A stretch of DNA of 55,085 nt from Legionella moravica DSM 19234 (lineage in GTDB: Bacteria; Pseudomonadota; Gammaproteobacteria; Legionellales; Legionellaceae). The stretch is from contig NZ_AUHS01000025.1 of NCBI RefSeq assembly GCF_000423305.1, forward strand, positions 1-55,085, read 5' to 3'. The notes beneath the pieces were generated by a model. The model was not told where the DNA came from. It did no database searches and saw only the letters and a program-made list of their open reading frames with translations. Position numbers and translations under genes: made by a program. Shown here piece after piece: positions 27,671 to 36,620 of this stretch (its first letter is position 1; each line of letters starts with the position of its first letter).

Positions 27671-29155
27671 CTATTGGGCACTTAGGCTAAAACTCATGGT
27701 TTGAGTTCGAGCATCATTTTGTTTTAGTTTCGCAAAAAATGTAAGCGCATTGGATTCATGATCCCGTAAATACCAAAATGATTCAATGATGCAAAATGTG
27801 TTCTTATCTTTAAAATCGCCTGCACCAAGCTGCCCGTTAATATTTCGTCCACACCCAGCCAATATCGGTTGATTGGTTTTAGTTCGGCCTATTATTATGG
27901 TGTGTCTTTCCCCTGCCAATACTTCATCAACTGCCGCTATTTCCTCAGGTAGATCGATCACAGTAAATACGGATTGATTGGTGTTATTTCCCGTACCCAG
28001 TTGTCCAAATTCATTATAACCGCATAAAGCTACCATGGGTTGATTATCCTGGTTTTTGCCGCAAATGATGGTATGGTAACCGCCTGCCCCGATGAGGTTG
28101 ACTGTCTGCATTCCTTCAGGTAATGAAACAGGGGTAAATTGATTGGCATTGGGTTGTTCTCCCAGACCTAGCTGTCCCAGGTGATTTGTTCCACACGTTA
28201 ACACTATAGATTTGTTGTTTTCATCCAGGCCTAAAATTACGCTGTGACGAATTCCTGCTTTAATGTCTGCAATTTTTTTTATGCCTTCTGGCAATTGGAC
28301 CAGGGTGAATTGATGACGATTCAGTTCATCCGAGGTACCCAGTTGGCCATGAGCATTTGCACCACAAGCTGCGATTAATAATTGTCCGTTTTTGTCTTGC
28401 CCACTAATCAGGTTATGGTAGCCACCAGCACAGATTTTATCGATGCAGAGCATTTCTTCTGGCACACTGATCTGGGTGAAATAATTTCTGCGAATCGTGT
28501 CACCGGTACCTAATTGCCCATATTCATTATAACCGCATACTGAAACAATTATATGATGTTCTTTATCATGCCCATAGATTATGGAGTGAAGACATCCGGT
28601 GACCAATTGTTTTAATTGTGTCATGTGTTCTGGTAATTTGATTGGAGTAAATTGGTGGGTATTAAATGGACTACTTGAATCGATCTGGCTTTGAATATTG
28701 TCTCCATAAGCAATGACCATAGGGTGATTGCTTTTGTCATAACCACAAATCACAGTAAGGAAATGACTTGCCCGCACACTGTGAACATTGACCATTTCCT
28801 TGGGTAATGTGAGAGGAATGAATCGTTTTTGGTTTTTGCTACCGGGTGACCCTAGTTGATGGTACTCATTGTTTCCTGTTCCAAGCAGTACCGATTTTCC
28901 TTGCACAAGGGTTAGCAGGAAGGTTGCATCGCCACCGCAAAATGCTTGCAAGGAACTTAATTTTCTTTTGTTTAATTGAACGTGGCAGTCACTATCTTTG
29001 AGTAGTGCCGCAGTGAGTTTGTTCAGGAGTAAGACATTATAACAATCTTGAGTTGAGGTGCATTTTAATGCAATTTCCAGCCAGATGTCTTTGGGGAGAG
29101 GGACTGATTGAATCATTTTAGAGGAACTTTGTTCGTTTAACTCTTTACTAAACAT
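27671..29155 (-). CDS. F-box plus RCC1-repeat protein, probable Dot/Icm effector (PpgA-like)
   Basis: The 494-residue protein begins with an F-box-like segment at ~19-58 (LPKDIWLEIALK, then NVLLLNK), the element that binds Skp1 in eukaryotic SCF ubiquitin ligases. It continues with seven RCC1 repeats, each with a CGxNxxGQLGxGD-like turn, enough for one complete seven-blade propeller as in the Ran exchange factor RCC1. Eukaryote-like domains of this kind mark Legionella effectors; the known RCC1-type effectors LegG1/PieG and PpgA act on host small GTPases such as Ran. The ATG at 29155 has AAGGAG 9 bp upstream. The C-terminal ~30 residues are polar (SFSLSAQ end). Effector status and the target are inference. 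Confidence 0.85.
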   Translation of the reverse strand: MFSKELNEQSSSKMIQSVPLPKDIWLEIALKCTSTQDCYNVLLLNKLTAALLKDSDCHVQLNKRKLSSLQAFCGGDATFLLTLVQGKSVLLGTGNNEYHQLGSPGSKNQKRFIPLTLPKEMVNVHSVRASHFLTVICGYDKSNHPMVIAYGDNIQSQIDSSSPFNTHQFTPIKLPEHMTQLKQLVTGCLHSIIYGHDKEHHIIVSVCGYNEYGQLGTGDTIRRNYFTQISVPEEMLCIDKICAGGYHNLISGQDKNGQLLIAACGANAHGQLGTSDELNRHQFTLVQLPEGIKKIADIKAGIRHSVILGLDENNKSIVLTCGTNHLGQLGLGEQPNANQFTPVSLPEGMQTVNLIGAGGYHTIICGKNQDNQPMVALCGYNEFGQLGTGNNTNQSVFTVIDLPEEIAAVDEVLAGERHTIIIGRTKTNQPILAGCGRNINGQLGAGDFKDKNTFCIIESFWYLRDHESNALTFFAKLKQNDARTQTMSFSLSAQ

Positions 29156-29409
29156 GATGACGTACTCCTTCTTAAGTCCTATCCAAGTTTGCCTTCAAGA
29201 TGTCCGAAAAGTGTAGAGATGTCAATCAATTGTTTTCTATTCAGGTTAAGGTGGCTATGTTATGATCAAATTTTAAGGTGTCATTTGAATGGAATTTGAA
29301 ACGAGTCCTAATACGCCTTGATTGAAAAATACACAGTACTTGACCAAAAGTATCAAAATGAACCCAATACTGTATATACTTAAATAATAAGCACCAATGG
29401 AATTCTGTT

Positions 29410-29967
29410 ATGCAGAAAATATGCAGGTTAATTTACAAAATAATAGGATGGAGAATTGTTGGGGAATTACCCAAGGATAAAAAATACATCATCATCGTTG
29501 CTCCTCATACCAGTAACTGGGATTTTGTAATCTGTCTGTGCGCTCGTTTTATTGTTGGAGTTCGAGTTAATTTTTTGGCTAAAAGCCAATTGTTCATTTT
29601 TCCTTTTGGCCTTGTTTTTAAAGCCATTGGCGGCTCGCCTGTTGATCGCTCCAGAAAAGGAAATCAAGTAGATAAAGTTGTGGAGTTGTTTCGTACCAGT
29701 GATGAATTGCGGTTAGGATTAGCTCCGGAAGGAACACGCAGTTCGGTCACTCGATGGAAAGAAGGTTTTTATCATATTGCTTGTCAAGCGCAAATACCGA
29801 TAGTAATGATAGGTCCAGATTATGCTACTCGGGAAATCAGGATACACGAACCCTTTTGGCCGACAGGAGATATTAATAATGATTTCCCTAAAATTATTGA
29901 GTTCTTCAGGACGATAAAAGGATATAGACCTAAAGAGATACCGGATTATCAACCAAAAATCAAGTGA
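29410..29967 (+). CDS. Lysophospholipid/glycerolphosphate acyltransferase, PlsC family
   Basis: A 185-residue acyltransferase with the catalytic HTSNWD (H33, D38; the HX4D box) and the substrate-binding EGTR at 107-110. The family transfers acyl chains to lysophosphatidic acid or similar lipids at the inner membrane. It is shorter than PlsC and lacks an N-terminal membrane anchor, resembling the small 1-acyl-sn-glycerol-3-phosphate acyltransferase type. It is divergent from the RCC1 gene. A TATACT-type -10 box appears ~30 bp upstream of the ATG. Lipid substrate is not determined by the sequence. Confidence 0.87.
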   Translation: MQKICRLIYKIIGWRIVGELPKDKKYIIIVAPHTSNWDFVICLCARFIVGVRVNFLAKSQLFIFPFGLVFKAIGGSPVDRSRKGNQVDKVVELFRTSDELRLGLAPEGTRSSVTRWKEGFYHIACQAQIPIVMIGPDYATREIRIHEPFWPTGDINNDFPKIIEFFRTIKGYRPKEIPDYQPKIK

Positions 29968-30045
29968 CTATTCCTGCTTCAAATGTGCTGTAGAACAAAA
30001 AGAATGTTTTGATGCGATTATCCATCGCAAGAATTAAACGAACAA

Positions 30046-30140
30046 ATGGACCCCCCGCTTTCGCGGAGGGTGACAGGGGGAAGGTAGGGTGACGCAGGGT
30101 GATGAGGAATGGTGGTGAGTGGCGGTGAGTGACAGAGGGG
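30046..30140 (+). repeat. G-rich tract with GGTGA repeats and quadruplex potential
   Basis: Four G runs (GGG at 30068, GGGGG at 30076, GGG at 30087, GGG at 30097) are separated by 5, 6 and 7 bases, which meets the classic G-quadruplex pattern. Around them GGTGA or GGGTGA recurs at least six times up to ~30132. It is preceded by a C-rich/G-rich hairpin (CCGC TTTC GCGG). It is strikingly GC-skewed for this AT-rich region and lies between the convergent acyltransferase and cbpM genes. A further stem, GCCCGTAT/ATACGGGC at 30165-30192, is closer to cbpM. Confidence 0.7.
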
Positions 30141-30211
30141 CTGCTGTGTTTGTTTGTGTAGATAGCCCGTATCAGAGAGGATTAATACGGGCGATGAAGA
30201 AGGAATTGTAT

Positions 30212-30526
30212 TTAAAGATGCTTTCGTAATATGTCCAGTTCACTCTGCATTTTTTCAATTTTTTCGAGCAGTTCAAGTGCTAATGTGACTCCGGGTAAAT
30301 TAATTTCCAAATCTCGGTGCAGTCGGAATGCAGATTCAATGCGTCGTAGGGCTTTTTCATCTATTGCAATGCGTTTAGGATCCGTTGGTTGATTCGGGAA
30401 GAAACCATATTCAATCATCTCAGTGAGCAACTCTTCAGGAATATGGTATTTATGACATACTTCGATAAAGGTATACGTGGTCGTTTCTTCAATAAGCATG
30501 CCGGTTAAAAGATTATTTCTACTCAT
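30212..30526 (-). CDS. cbpM: Chaperone modulator CbpM
   Basis: The 104-residue protein matches CbpM: an N-terminal MerR-like helix-turn-helix (TFIEVCHKYHIPEELLTEMIEYGFF) and a C-terminal helix (LALELLEKIEKMQSEL). CbpM binds the J domain of CbpA and restrains its co-chaperone and DNA-binding activity. The ATG at 30526 has GGGAG 6 bp upstream and follows the cbpA stop with one base between, so both are made from one mRNA. A start seven codons earlier would overlap cbpA and is less likely. Confidence 0.9.
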   Translation of the reverse strand: MSRNNLLTGMLIEETTTYTFIEVCHKYHIPEELLTEMIEYGFFPNQPTDPKRIAIDEKALRRIESAFRLHRDLEINLPGVTLALELLEKIEKMQSELDILRKHL

Positions 30527-30527
30527 G

Positions 30528-31424
30528 CTATGCTCCCATTTTCTCACGTGGATTGAAAGGCATTACTTCCGCCATTTTTTTATAAACCTCTTTTGCTGCT
30601 TCTGAAGTTGCTGGGGGAGTAATTATTTTTAACAGAACGTATTGATTGCCAGGGGTTGCTCCGGGTAATCCACGGTTTTTAATTCTGAGTTTTTGCCCGC
30701 CTTGGGAGCCAGGGGGAATTTTTAAGTCAATTTTTCCACTGAGTGTGGGCACTATTACCGTAGTGCCTAATGCTGCTTCCCAAGGGGTTATGGGTAAAGT
30801 GAGATAAATGTCATTTTCCATTACATCAAATAGCGAATGCTTCATTACCTCTATCGTTAAAAACAAATCACCTCTGGGACCACCATTGATTCCTGAGCCA
30901 CCTTGTCCAGCCAGACGTATTTGCTGACCGGATTTTATCCCAGCAGGAATTTTGACATTTAAAGTCTGTAATTTGGTTTCAGATCCTTGATCTACTGGAA
31001 CCTGCACACTTTTTACTACACCATTAAAGGCTTCTTCCAGGCTAATGGTCATTTTTCCTTGATAATTTTGACCCGTCATGGGCTGATGCTGATATCGGGA
31101 GTGACCAAATAAAGATTCAAAGAAATCACTGTCAAACTGAACATCTTCATATTGATGCGATCTTCCTGCACCAGCATGACCTGTAGATTGATAGGCTCTT
31201 TGGTTGAATTCACGATTTTTAATGTATTGATCGTATTCAGCTCGTTTAACAGGATCCCTTAGGATTTCATAAGCCTCACCCATTTCTTTAAATTTTTCTT
31301 CGGCATCTGGTTCTTTACTGATGTCAGGGTGGTATTTACGAGCTAATTTTCGGTACGCTGTTTTGATGTCTTTATCAGAGGCATCAGAGCTTACACCCAT
31401 AATTTTGTAATAGTCTTTATCCAT
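30528..31424 (-). CDS. cbpA: Curved-DNA-binding J-domain protein CbpA
   Basis: The 298-residue DnaJ-family protein has an N-terminal J domain with HPD at 32-34, a short linker, and two C-terminal substrate-binding domains (VKIPAGIKSGQQIRLAGQG). It lacks the zinc fingers of DnaJ, as in CbpA. It stimulates DnaK and binds curved DNA. The gene follows ackA by 17 bp and precedes cbpM, so it is the fourth gene of the phaC-led operon. Its place there hints at a role linked to storage granules or stationary phase, which is inference. Confidence 0.92.
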   Translation of the reverse strand: MDKDYYKIMGVSSDASDKDIKTAYRKLARKYHPDISKEPDAEEKFKEMGEAYEILRDPVKRAEYDQYIKNREFNQRAYQSTGHAGAGRSHQYEDVQFDSDFFESLFGHSRYQHQPMTGQNYQGKMTISLEEAFNGVVKSVQVPVDQGSETKLQTLNVKIPAGIKSGQQIRLAGQGGSGINGGPRGDLFLTIEVMKHSLFDVMENDIYLTLPITPWEAALGTTVIVPTLSGKIDLKIPPGSQGGQKLRIKNRGLPGATPGNQYVLLKIITPPATSEAAKEVYKKMAEVMPFNPREKMGA

Positions 31425-31441
31425 ATTAATGTTCTCTTTAC

Positions 31442-32560
31442 TTACATTGTACGCAACAGTTCTAATGCATGCATTGCCATCATTTTTTCTTCATTTGCTG
31501 GAATAATCAGGACAGAAAAAGGTCGCAGAACCTTGAGTCGAGCAAGTATGTTCGTTCTAATTATCTCTGAATTTTCACCTATTCCACCAGTGAATACAAT
31601 ACCATCAACACCACCAAGGGAAATTGCCATCATTCCCATAAATTGGGCGGCTTTAAGACAAAAATAATCCAGAGCAAATTGGGCTTTTTCATTGTGGCTC
31701 TCTTGCAGTTCCTTGACGTTATTGGTTAATCCCGATAATCCAAGCAGCCCCGAATCATTATAAAGTATCTGGTCCACTTCAGAAGGGGATAGGCCTAACT
31801 CCCTGATCATGTAGGTAATCGCGCCAGGATCCAGGCTGCCACATCGTGTACCCATAGGCAGTCCATCCAGCGCAGTTAATCCCATCGTGGTGTCAATACT
31901 GATGCCATGATGCATGGCGCATAAGCTGGCACCATTACCCAAATGGGCCGTTATAATCCTGCCATGAGACAAACCAGGATGTTTTTCTTTTAAAGTATGA
32001 GCTATCCATTCATAAGATAGTCCATGAAATCCATATCGCCTTATCCCTTGTTCCTGCAGGGACTCGGGGAGAGCATATACTGAAAACAGAGGGCTGTGTC
32101 CCGCATGAAAGGCCGTATCAAAACATGCGAACTGGGGTAATTGAGGGTGCATGCGCTGAATGATTTCTATAGCAGCCAGATTGTGCGGTTGATGCAGTGG
32201 TGCCAGAGGGTTTAGTTTTTTTAACTGGCTCAAAACAGCTTCTGTAACCAATACACTTTTAGGAAATTGAACACCACCATGCACTACCCGGTGAGCAACA
32301 GCACGGACACTCCAGCTATTTTGGTGATTTATCCAGTCGAGTATTTTCTGAATGGATTGCACGTGGTTAAAATCGATAGTGAGTGATTGATCTGTTTTTT
32401 GTTCGGATCGAGTTTCATTGTAAGCGGAAAATTTAGGCTCTGTACCTAAGTCGGATATTTTACCATGAGCAAGTGAAATCAGTTCTGGCGTATTGGTAAA
32501 GACCTGAAATTTCACGCTGGAAGATCCTGAGTTAAGGATCAATAAAACAGAATCGGTCAT
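31442..32560 (-). CDS. ackA: Acetate kinase (acetate/propionate kinase family)
   Basis: The 372-residue protein has the acetokinase signatures LNSGSSSVKFQ near the N terminus, HRVVHGG, RYGFHGLSYEW, HLGNGAS and FTGGIGENS. It transfers phosphate from acyl phosphate to ADP, making ATP. Its ATG overlaps the stop of the maoC-pta gene (ATGA), so the two are translationally coupled and their products would work in series: acyl-CoA to acyl phosphate to acid plus ATP. It is ~25 residues shorter than E. coli AckA. Acyl chain preference (acetate, propionate or butyrate) is not shown. Confidence 0.93.
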   Translation of the reverse strand: MTDSVLLILNSGSSSVKFQVFTNTPELISLAHGKISDLGTEPKFSAYNETRSEQKTDQSLTIDFNHVQSIQKILDWINHQNSWSVRAVAHRVVHGGVQFPKSVLVTEAVLSQLKKLNPLAPLHQPHNLAAIEIIQRMHPQLPQFACFDTAFHAGHSPLFSVYALPESLQEQGIRRYGFHGLSYEWIAHTLKEKHPGLSHGRIITAHLGNGASLCAMHHGISIDTTMGLTALDGLPMGTRCGSLDPGAITYMIRELGLSPSEVDQILYNDSGLLGLSGLTNNVKELQESHNEKAQFALDYFCLKAAQFMGMMAISLGGVDGIVFTGGIGENSEIIRTNILARLKVLRPFSVLIIPANEEKMMAMHALELLRTM

Positions 32561-33963
32561 TTTATTTTTCCTGCTTTTCTGGCGGCGGAAATTTTAACCG
32601 CTACCGCGCAAGATAATAGCCGAGTTCTCAATGAGTCAGCCCTGCTTGCTAAAATGATTGGGACGCGCGCTCCCAAAACAATACCTGCAGCATCGGCATG
32701 TCCCAGAAAAGACAGTTGTTTCGCAAGAATGTTTCCAGATTCAATTTCGGGTACTAGCAAAATATCGGCATCTCCTGCTACAGGAGATACGATCTCTTTT
32801 TCAATAGCAGCCTGTTTGCTAATCGCATTATCAAAAGCCAGAGGCCCATCTAAAATACCGTCATAAATTTGTCCTCGATCAGCCATTTTACAGAGAATAG
32901 CCGCATCGACAGTTGCTTGCATTTTGGGGTTCACGGTTTCAACGGCAGCAAGTATGGCAACTTTGGGCTTGTGTTCATCACCATACAAGATCCGCCAGAG
33001 GTTGATGGCATTTTGACAAATATCCGCTTTGTCTGTGGCATTAGGAGCGATATTAATAGCGGCGTCGGTAATTAGAATGGGTTTGTGATAAGTAGGCACG
33101 TCCATGACATAAACGTGGCTGATTCGATATTTGGTTCGCAATCCGGATGTGACAGGAACTATAGCCGACATTAATTCATCCGTATGCAGTGCTCCTTTCA
33201 TAATGGCATCTACTTTACAAGACGACGCCAGCTCTACAGCTTTAACTGCTGCTGCATTACTGTGTTCAGTATCAATAATCTCCCATTGGGACAAGTCAAT
33301 TTGCGCTTCTTTTGCCGCAGTTTTTATTTTTTTAACAGGACCGATTAGAACTGGGGTGAGCAATCCTGCTTTGACGGAATCATTGACGGCTTCCAGTACA
33401 TTGGCTGTCACAGGGTGTACAACAGCGGTTTTAATCGGGGGTAAATCACGGCAGGAAACAATGATGGCATTAAAATGATCGTGGTTCAGGATTTCGACAT
33501 GAGGTAAAGAGATGCGCGGCACTCTCAATTTTTTAACAGGGGCAATCACTTTGGCAAGACCCTCAACGATAAGTTCTCCTTTTTGGTTGAAGCCTACACA
33601 GTCAAAATTGACAATTTTGGTCTTATCATTCTTGTCTCGTACTGTAATAGTCAGGGTTAATTCATCACCAATACATACGGGCTGTTTGAATTTGATATCC
33701 TGCTCCAGATAAGTTGTTCCCGGTCCCGGCAAGACCGTTCCCAATAATGTGGAAATCAGTGCTCCAGACCACATACCATGAGCCACTACGCCATGAACAA
33801 GGTCACTTTGACTGTCACTAGGATTACGGTAAGCAGGGTTCACATCTCCGGACATGGCTGCAAACAAATTTATGTCGTTTTGTGTTAAAGTTCTCACTAA
33901 TGTCGCTTTTCGACCTATAGTGAGTTCATCAAAGGTGACATTATCAAGAAATTCGTTATCCAT
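32557..33963 (-). CDS. MaoC-like / phosphate acetyl(butyryl)transferase fusion
   Basis: A 468-residue fusion. Residues ~10-140 form a MaoC hot-dog domain like (R)-specific enoyl-CoA hydratases; residues ~160-468 are a phosphate acyltransferase domain (GLRTKYRISHVYVMD, ITDAAINIAPN, GILDGPLAFDNAIS). In MaoC/PhaJ proteins the active site reads D-x-N-P-x-H. Here it reads GDVNPAYRN, with Tyr45 where the catalytic His is expected, so the hydratase half may be inactive or altered. The transferase half converts acyl-CoA and phosphate to acyl phosphate for the coupled kinase. GAGGAT precedes the ATG at 33963. The operon also has phaC 11 bp upstream, which would use (R)-hydroxyacyl-CoA. Confidence 0.9.
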   Translation of the reverse strand: MDNEFLDNVTFDELTIGRKATLVRTLTQNDINLFAAMSGDVNPAYRNPSDSQSDLVHGVVAHGMWSGALISTLLGTVLPGPGTTYLEQDIKFKQPVCIGDELTLTITVRDKNDKTKIVNFDCVGFNQKGELIVEGLAKVIAPVKKLRVPRISLPHVEILNHDHFNAIIVSCRDLPPIKTAVVHPVTANVLEAVNDSVKAGLLTPVLIGPVKKIKTAAKEAQIDLSQWEIIDTEHSNAAAVKAVELASSCKVDAIMKGALHTDELMSAIVPVTSGLRTKYRISHVYVMDVPTYHKPILITDAAINIAPNATDKADICQNAINLWRILYGDEHKPKVAILAAVETVNPKMQATVDAAILCKMADRGQIYDGILDGPLAFDNAISKQAAIEKEIVSPVAGDADILLVPEIESGNILAKQLSFLGHADAAGIVLGARVPIILASRADSLRTRLLSCAVAVKISAARKAGKIK

Positions 33964-33974
33964 TTTATCCTCTA

Positions 33975-35729
33975 TTATTTCTGTAAGACATATTCTCCGG
34001 GAGCATCGGGGAGTTTTTTATCGAGTTTTGGAGGCTTGATTAATTGGGTCGATGAATGTTCCGCTAACCATTTATGCCATGCCGTCCACCATGAACCAGT
34101 TTCAGTTTCTGCTTCCTCTAACCAGGTTGCCGGATCAAGATAGGTTGAGTCTTTTTTTCTCTCGCGAATTCGATAGGAGCGGCCTTCATGTCCAGGTTCA
34201 CTGACAATACCAGCATTGTGGCCGCCGTTGGTTAATACAAACGTAATGTCGCTATTAATTAACAGATGGGTTTTATAAACAGATTTCCAGGGTGCCACAT
34301 GATCTTTTTCTGTGCTGACCACAAATGCGGGTAAATGTATGTTTTCTGCAACGATGTGTTTTCCTTCCATGGTAAATCGTCCTTCAGCAAAATCATTGTT
34401 AAGAAATAACTGCTCCAGATATTCACTGTGCATTTTATATGGCATTCGGGTAGCATCTGCGTTCCAGGCAAGGAGAGCTATCATGCCTCTTTGAGTACCG
34501 TGCATATAATCCTGAACCATTTTAGACCAAATCAAATCATAGGACCGCAACATCTGAAACGTTCCGGACATTTGTTTTGTATCCAGATAACCCTGATCCC
34601 ACATCATGCTCTTTAAAAAGGATACTTCGCTTTTGGTAATAAAAAGTAGCAATTCGCCTGCTTCAGTAAAATCCCCCTGTGCTGCGAGGAGAGTGAGACT
34701 TTTAAGACGGGCATCATGGTTTTTTGCCATGGCTGCGGCAGTTATCATCGCCAGGGTTCCGCCCAGACAATACCCCATTAAATGAATCTTTATATTAGGT
34801 CTGGCTTTTGAAACTGCATCAATTGCTGCCATCGCGCCCAGGCGATAGTAGTCTGCCAGTCCGAGATTTCTATCTTCTTGGGTCGGATTTCGCCATGAAA
34901 CAATAAAAACGGTATGACCTTGTTTGGTCAGCCAGCTTACCAAAGAATTATCAGGCAACAGATCAAGGATGTAATATTTCATTATCCAGGCAGGTAAAAT
35001 AAGAACTGGTTCTTTATACACTTTCTCGGTCTGAGCCTCATACTGAATTAACTCAATCAGATGATTTTTAAACACCACCTTTCCTTTCGTTACAGCAACC
35101 TGTTTGCCAGGAATGAAATGTTCCACTCCTGCTGGAGGAGAGCCCGTCAATTTTTCAGTAAAGTCCTGGATGGCCAGCTCGGTTCCACGAATTAAATTTT
35201 TCCCCTGACTCCGAATGGTTTCCACTAACAAATCAGGATTGGTTAATACAAAGTTGGATGGTGATACGGCATCGAGAATTTGTCTCAGGCGAAACGATAC
35301 AGTGCGTTTCACGTGGGCTGGCAAGCCAGGCACATTGGTGGTGGATTGTAAACACCATTCTTCAAGTTGAAGAAAGAGTTCTGCCCATAAGCGCCAGGGA
35401 TAATAACTCCAGTTTTGTGTATGAAATCGAACGTCTTTCCCATTTTCCGGTTTGTCCTGGGTGAGAAGATTATTGATCATTTCCTGGGCGTTCAGGAGGG
35501 GAAACATTGTGAGCTGAGTCATGGTACCTGGTGATTGCATCAACTGGGCAATCCATGAATAATGAGCCGTGAGCAAAGCTGCGGGACTGATACCTGCAGT
35601 GAGTTTACCCAATTTGGCTTGATAGAGTTTATCAATGATTCTAAAAACAGAATCCTGCCTGGTGGAACCTCCATTGTTCTCCGGGTGACGATTGGGAGCT
35701 GTCGATGTGTTTTTCTTCTCTTTTTTCAT
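33975..35729 (-). CDS. phaC: Class I poly(3-hydroxyalkanoate) synthase PhaC
   Basis: A 584-residue polyester synthase. The lipase-like box GYCLGG contains the nucleophile C321, preceded by the FIVSWRNP segment; a GGHNAGIVSEPG motif near the end supplies the catalytic histidine, and the family's WxxNADxTR sequence appears as AWNADATRMP. It polymerises (R)-3-hydroxybutyryl-CoA into storage granules; Legionella stores PHB in its transmissive phase. First gene of a minus-strand operon with maoC-pta, ackA, cbpA and cbpM. Length is normal for class I. AGGA lies 8 bp before the ATG. Genomes of this genus usually hold several phaC copies, so this is one of a set. Confidence 0.93.
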   Translation of the reverse strand: MKKEKKNTSTAPNRHPENNGGSTRQDSVFRIIDKLYQAKLGKLTAGISPAALLTAHYSWIAQLMQSPGTMTQLTMFPLLNAQEMINNLLTQDKPENGKDVRFHTQNWSYYPWRLWAELFLQLEEWCLQSTTNVPGLPAHVKRTVSFRLRQILDAVSPSNFVLTNPDLLVETIRSQGKNLIRGTELAIQDFTEKLTGSPPAGVEHFIPGKQVAVTKGKVVFKNHLIELIQYEAQTEKVYKEPVLILPAWIMKYYILDLLPDNSLVSWLTKQGHTVFIVSWRNPTQEDRNLGLADYYRLGAMAAIDAVSKARPNIKIHLMGYCLGGTLAMITAAAMAKNHDARLKSLTLLAAQGDFTEAGELLLFITKSEVSFLKSMMWDQGYLDTKQMSGTFQMLRSYDLIWSKMVQDYMHGTQRGMIALLAWNADATRMPYKMHSEYLEQLFLNNDFAEGRFTMEGKHIVAENIHLPAFVVSTEKDHVAPWKSVYKTHLLINSDITFVLTNGGHNAGIVSEPGHEGRSYRIRERKKDSTYLDPATWLEEAETETGSWWTAWHKWLAEHSSTQLIKPPKLDKKLPDAPGEYVLQK

Positions 35730-35889
35730 ACACTACATCCTGTAGGCCTGATTAATTAAAAGTAGTATAGCAGTATTCCAGTACAACTACCTTACTGTAG
35801 AATTCTTGACATATGTGGTACTATTCCTGCAAATGAGTCCCGAAGTAAACCCATGAGTTACTGTGTTCTAACCAAAATAAGAGACTTTT

Positions 35890-36543
35890 ATGCCATGGAT
35901 TAAACCTGATAAGCTTCAAACCAGAGCGGAAGAAATCGGAAATGCGACTACTCATGCCATGGGTGCATTACTGAGTCTTGCAGCTATAACTTTGCTCATC
36001 GTTTTCTCTGCTACCCAGCATGACGGATTCAAATTGTTGTCAGGGATTGTTTTTGGTTGCACCCTTTTTTTAATGTACGTTAGTTCGACGATATATCACA
36101 GCTTAACAAATCCCAGGTTAAAGCATTTGTTCCGTATTGCGGATCACGCATCTATTTATTTACTCATTGCCGGTAGTTATACCCCGTTTATGTTGGTTAC
36201 CTTGAGAGGCCCCTGGGGTTGGACCATGTTTACTGTAATTTGGTCTCTGGCTCTTGCAGGGGTAGTTTTCAAGCTTTTTCTGGTGCATAAATTTGAACTA
36301 TTATCGACAATCATTTATCTGTTAATGGGATGGATGAGTCTGATTGTGATTAAGCCAATATACCAATTATTGCCTGCTGGTGGACTGGCATGTATTGTTG
36401 CCGGTGGATTATGCTACACTGTTGGCGTTATTTTTTATGCATGGGAACGATTAAAGTACAGTCATGTGCTTTGGCATCTGTTCGTTTTGGCCGGAAGTAT
36501 TTTTCATTTCTTTGCAGTGTTGTGTTATGTGGTTATAGAATAA
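35890..36543 (+). CDS. Hemolysin III / PAQR-family membrane protein
   Basis: The 217-residue protein has seven hydrophobic segments and the family motifs NATTHAMGALLS near the start, SSTIYHSL, then FRIADHASIYLLIAGSYTPF, and a final LWHLFVLAGSIFHFFAVL with the two conserved histidines. These Ser/His/Asp/His residues form a zinc site in the PAQR/alkaline ceramidase superfamily. Bacterial members (TrhA/YqfA) are linked to membrane lipid homeostasis; direct haemolysis is doubtful. It is divergent from phaC and followed by a BON lipoprotein gene. Confidence 0.9.
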   Translation: MPWIKPDKLQTRAEEIGNATTHAMGALLSLAAITLLIVFSATQHDGFKLLSGIVFGCTLFLMYVSSTIYHSLTNPRLKHLFRIADHASIYLLIAGSYTPFMLVTLRGPWGWTMFTVIWSLALAGVVFKLFLVHKFELLSTIIYLLMGWMSLIVIKPIYQLLPAGGLACIVAGGLCYTVGVIFYAWERLKYSHVLWHLFVLAGSIFHFFAVLCYVVIE

Positions 36544-36620
36544 GTTTGACTTGAGTGCTTATCGTATTGTAAATCATGATATTCAGGATGGACGGTACTT
36601 ACTCTCTATTGGAGAATTTA

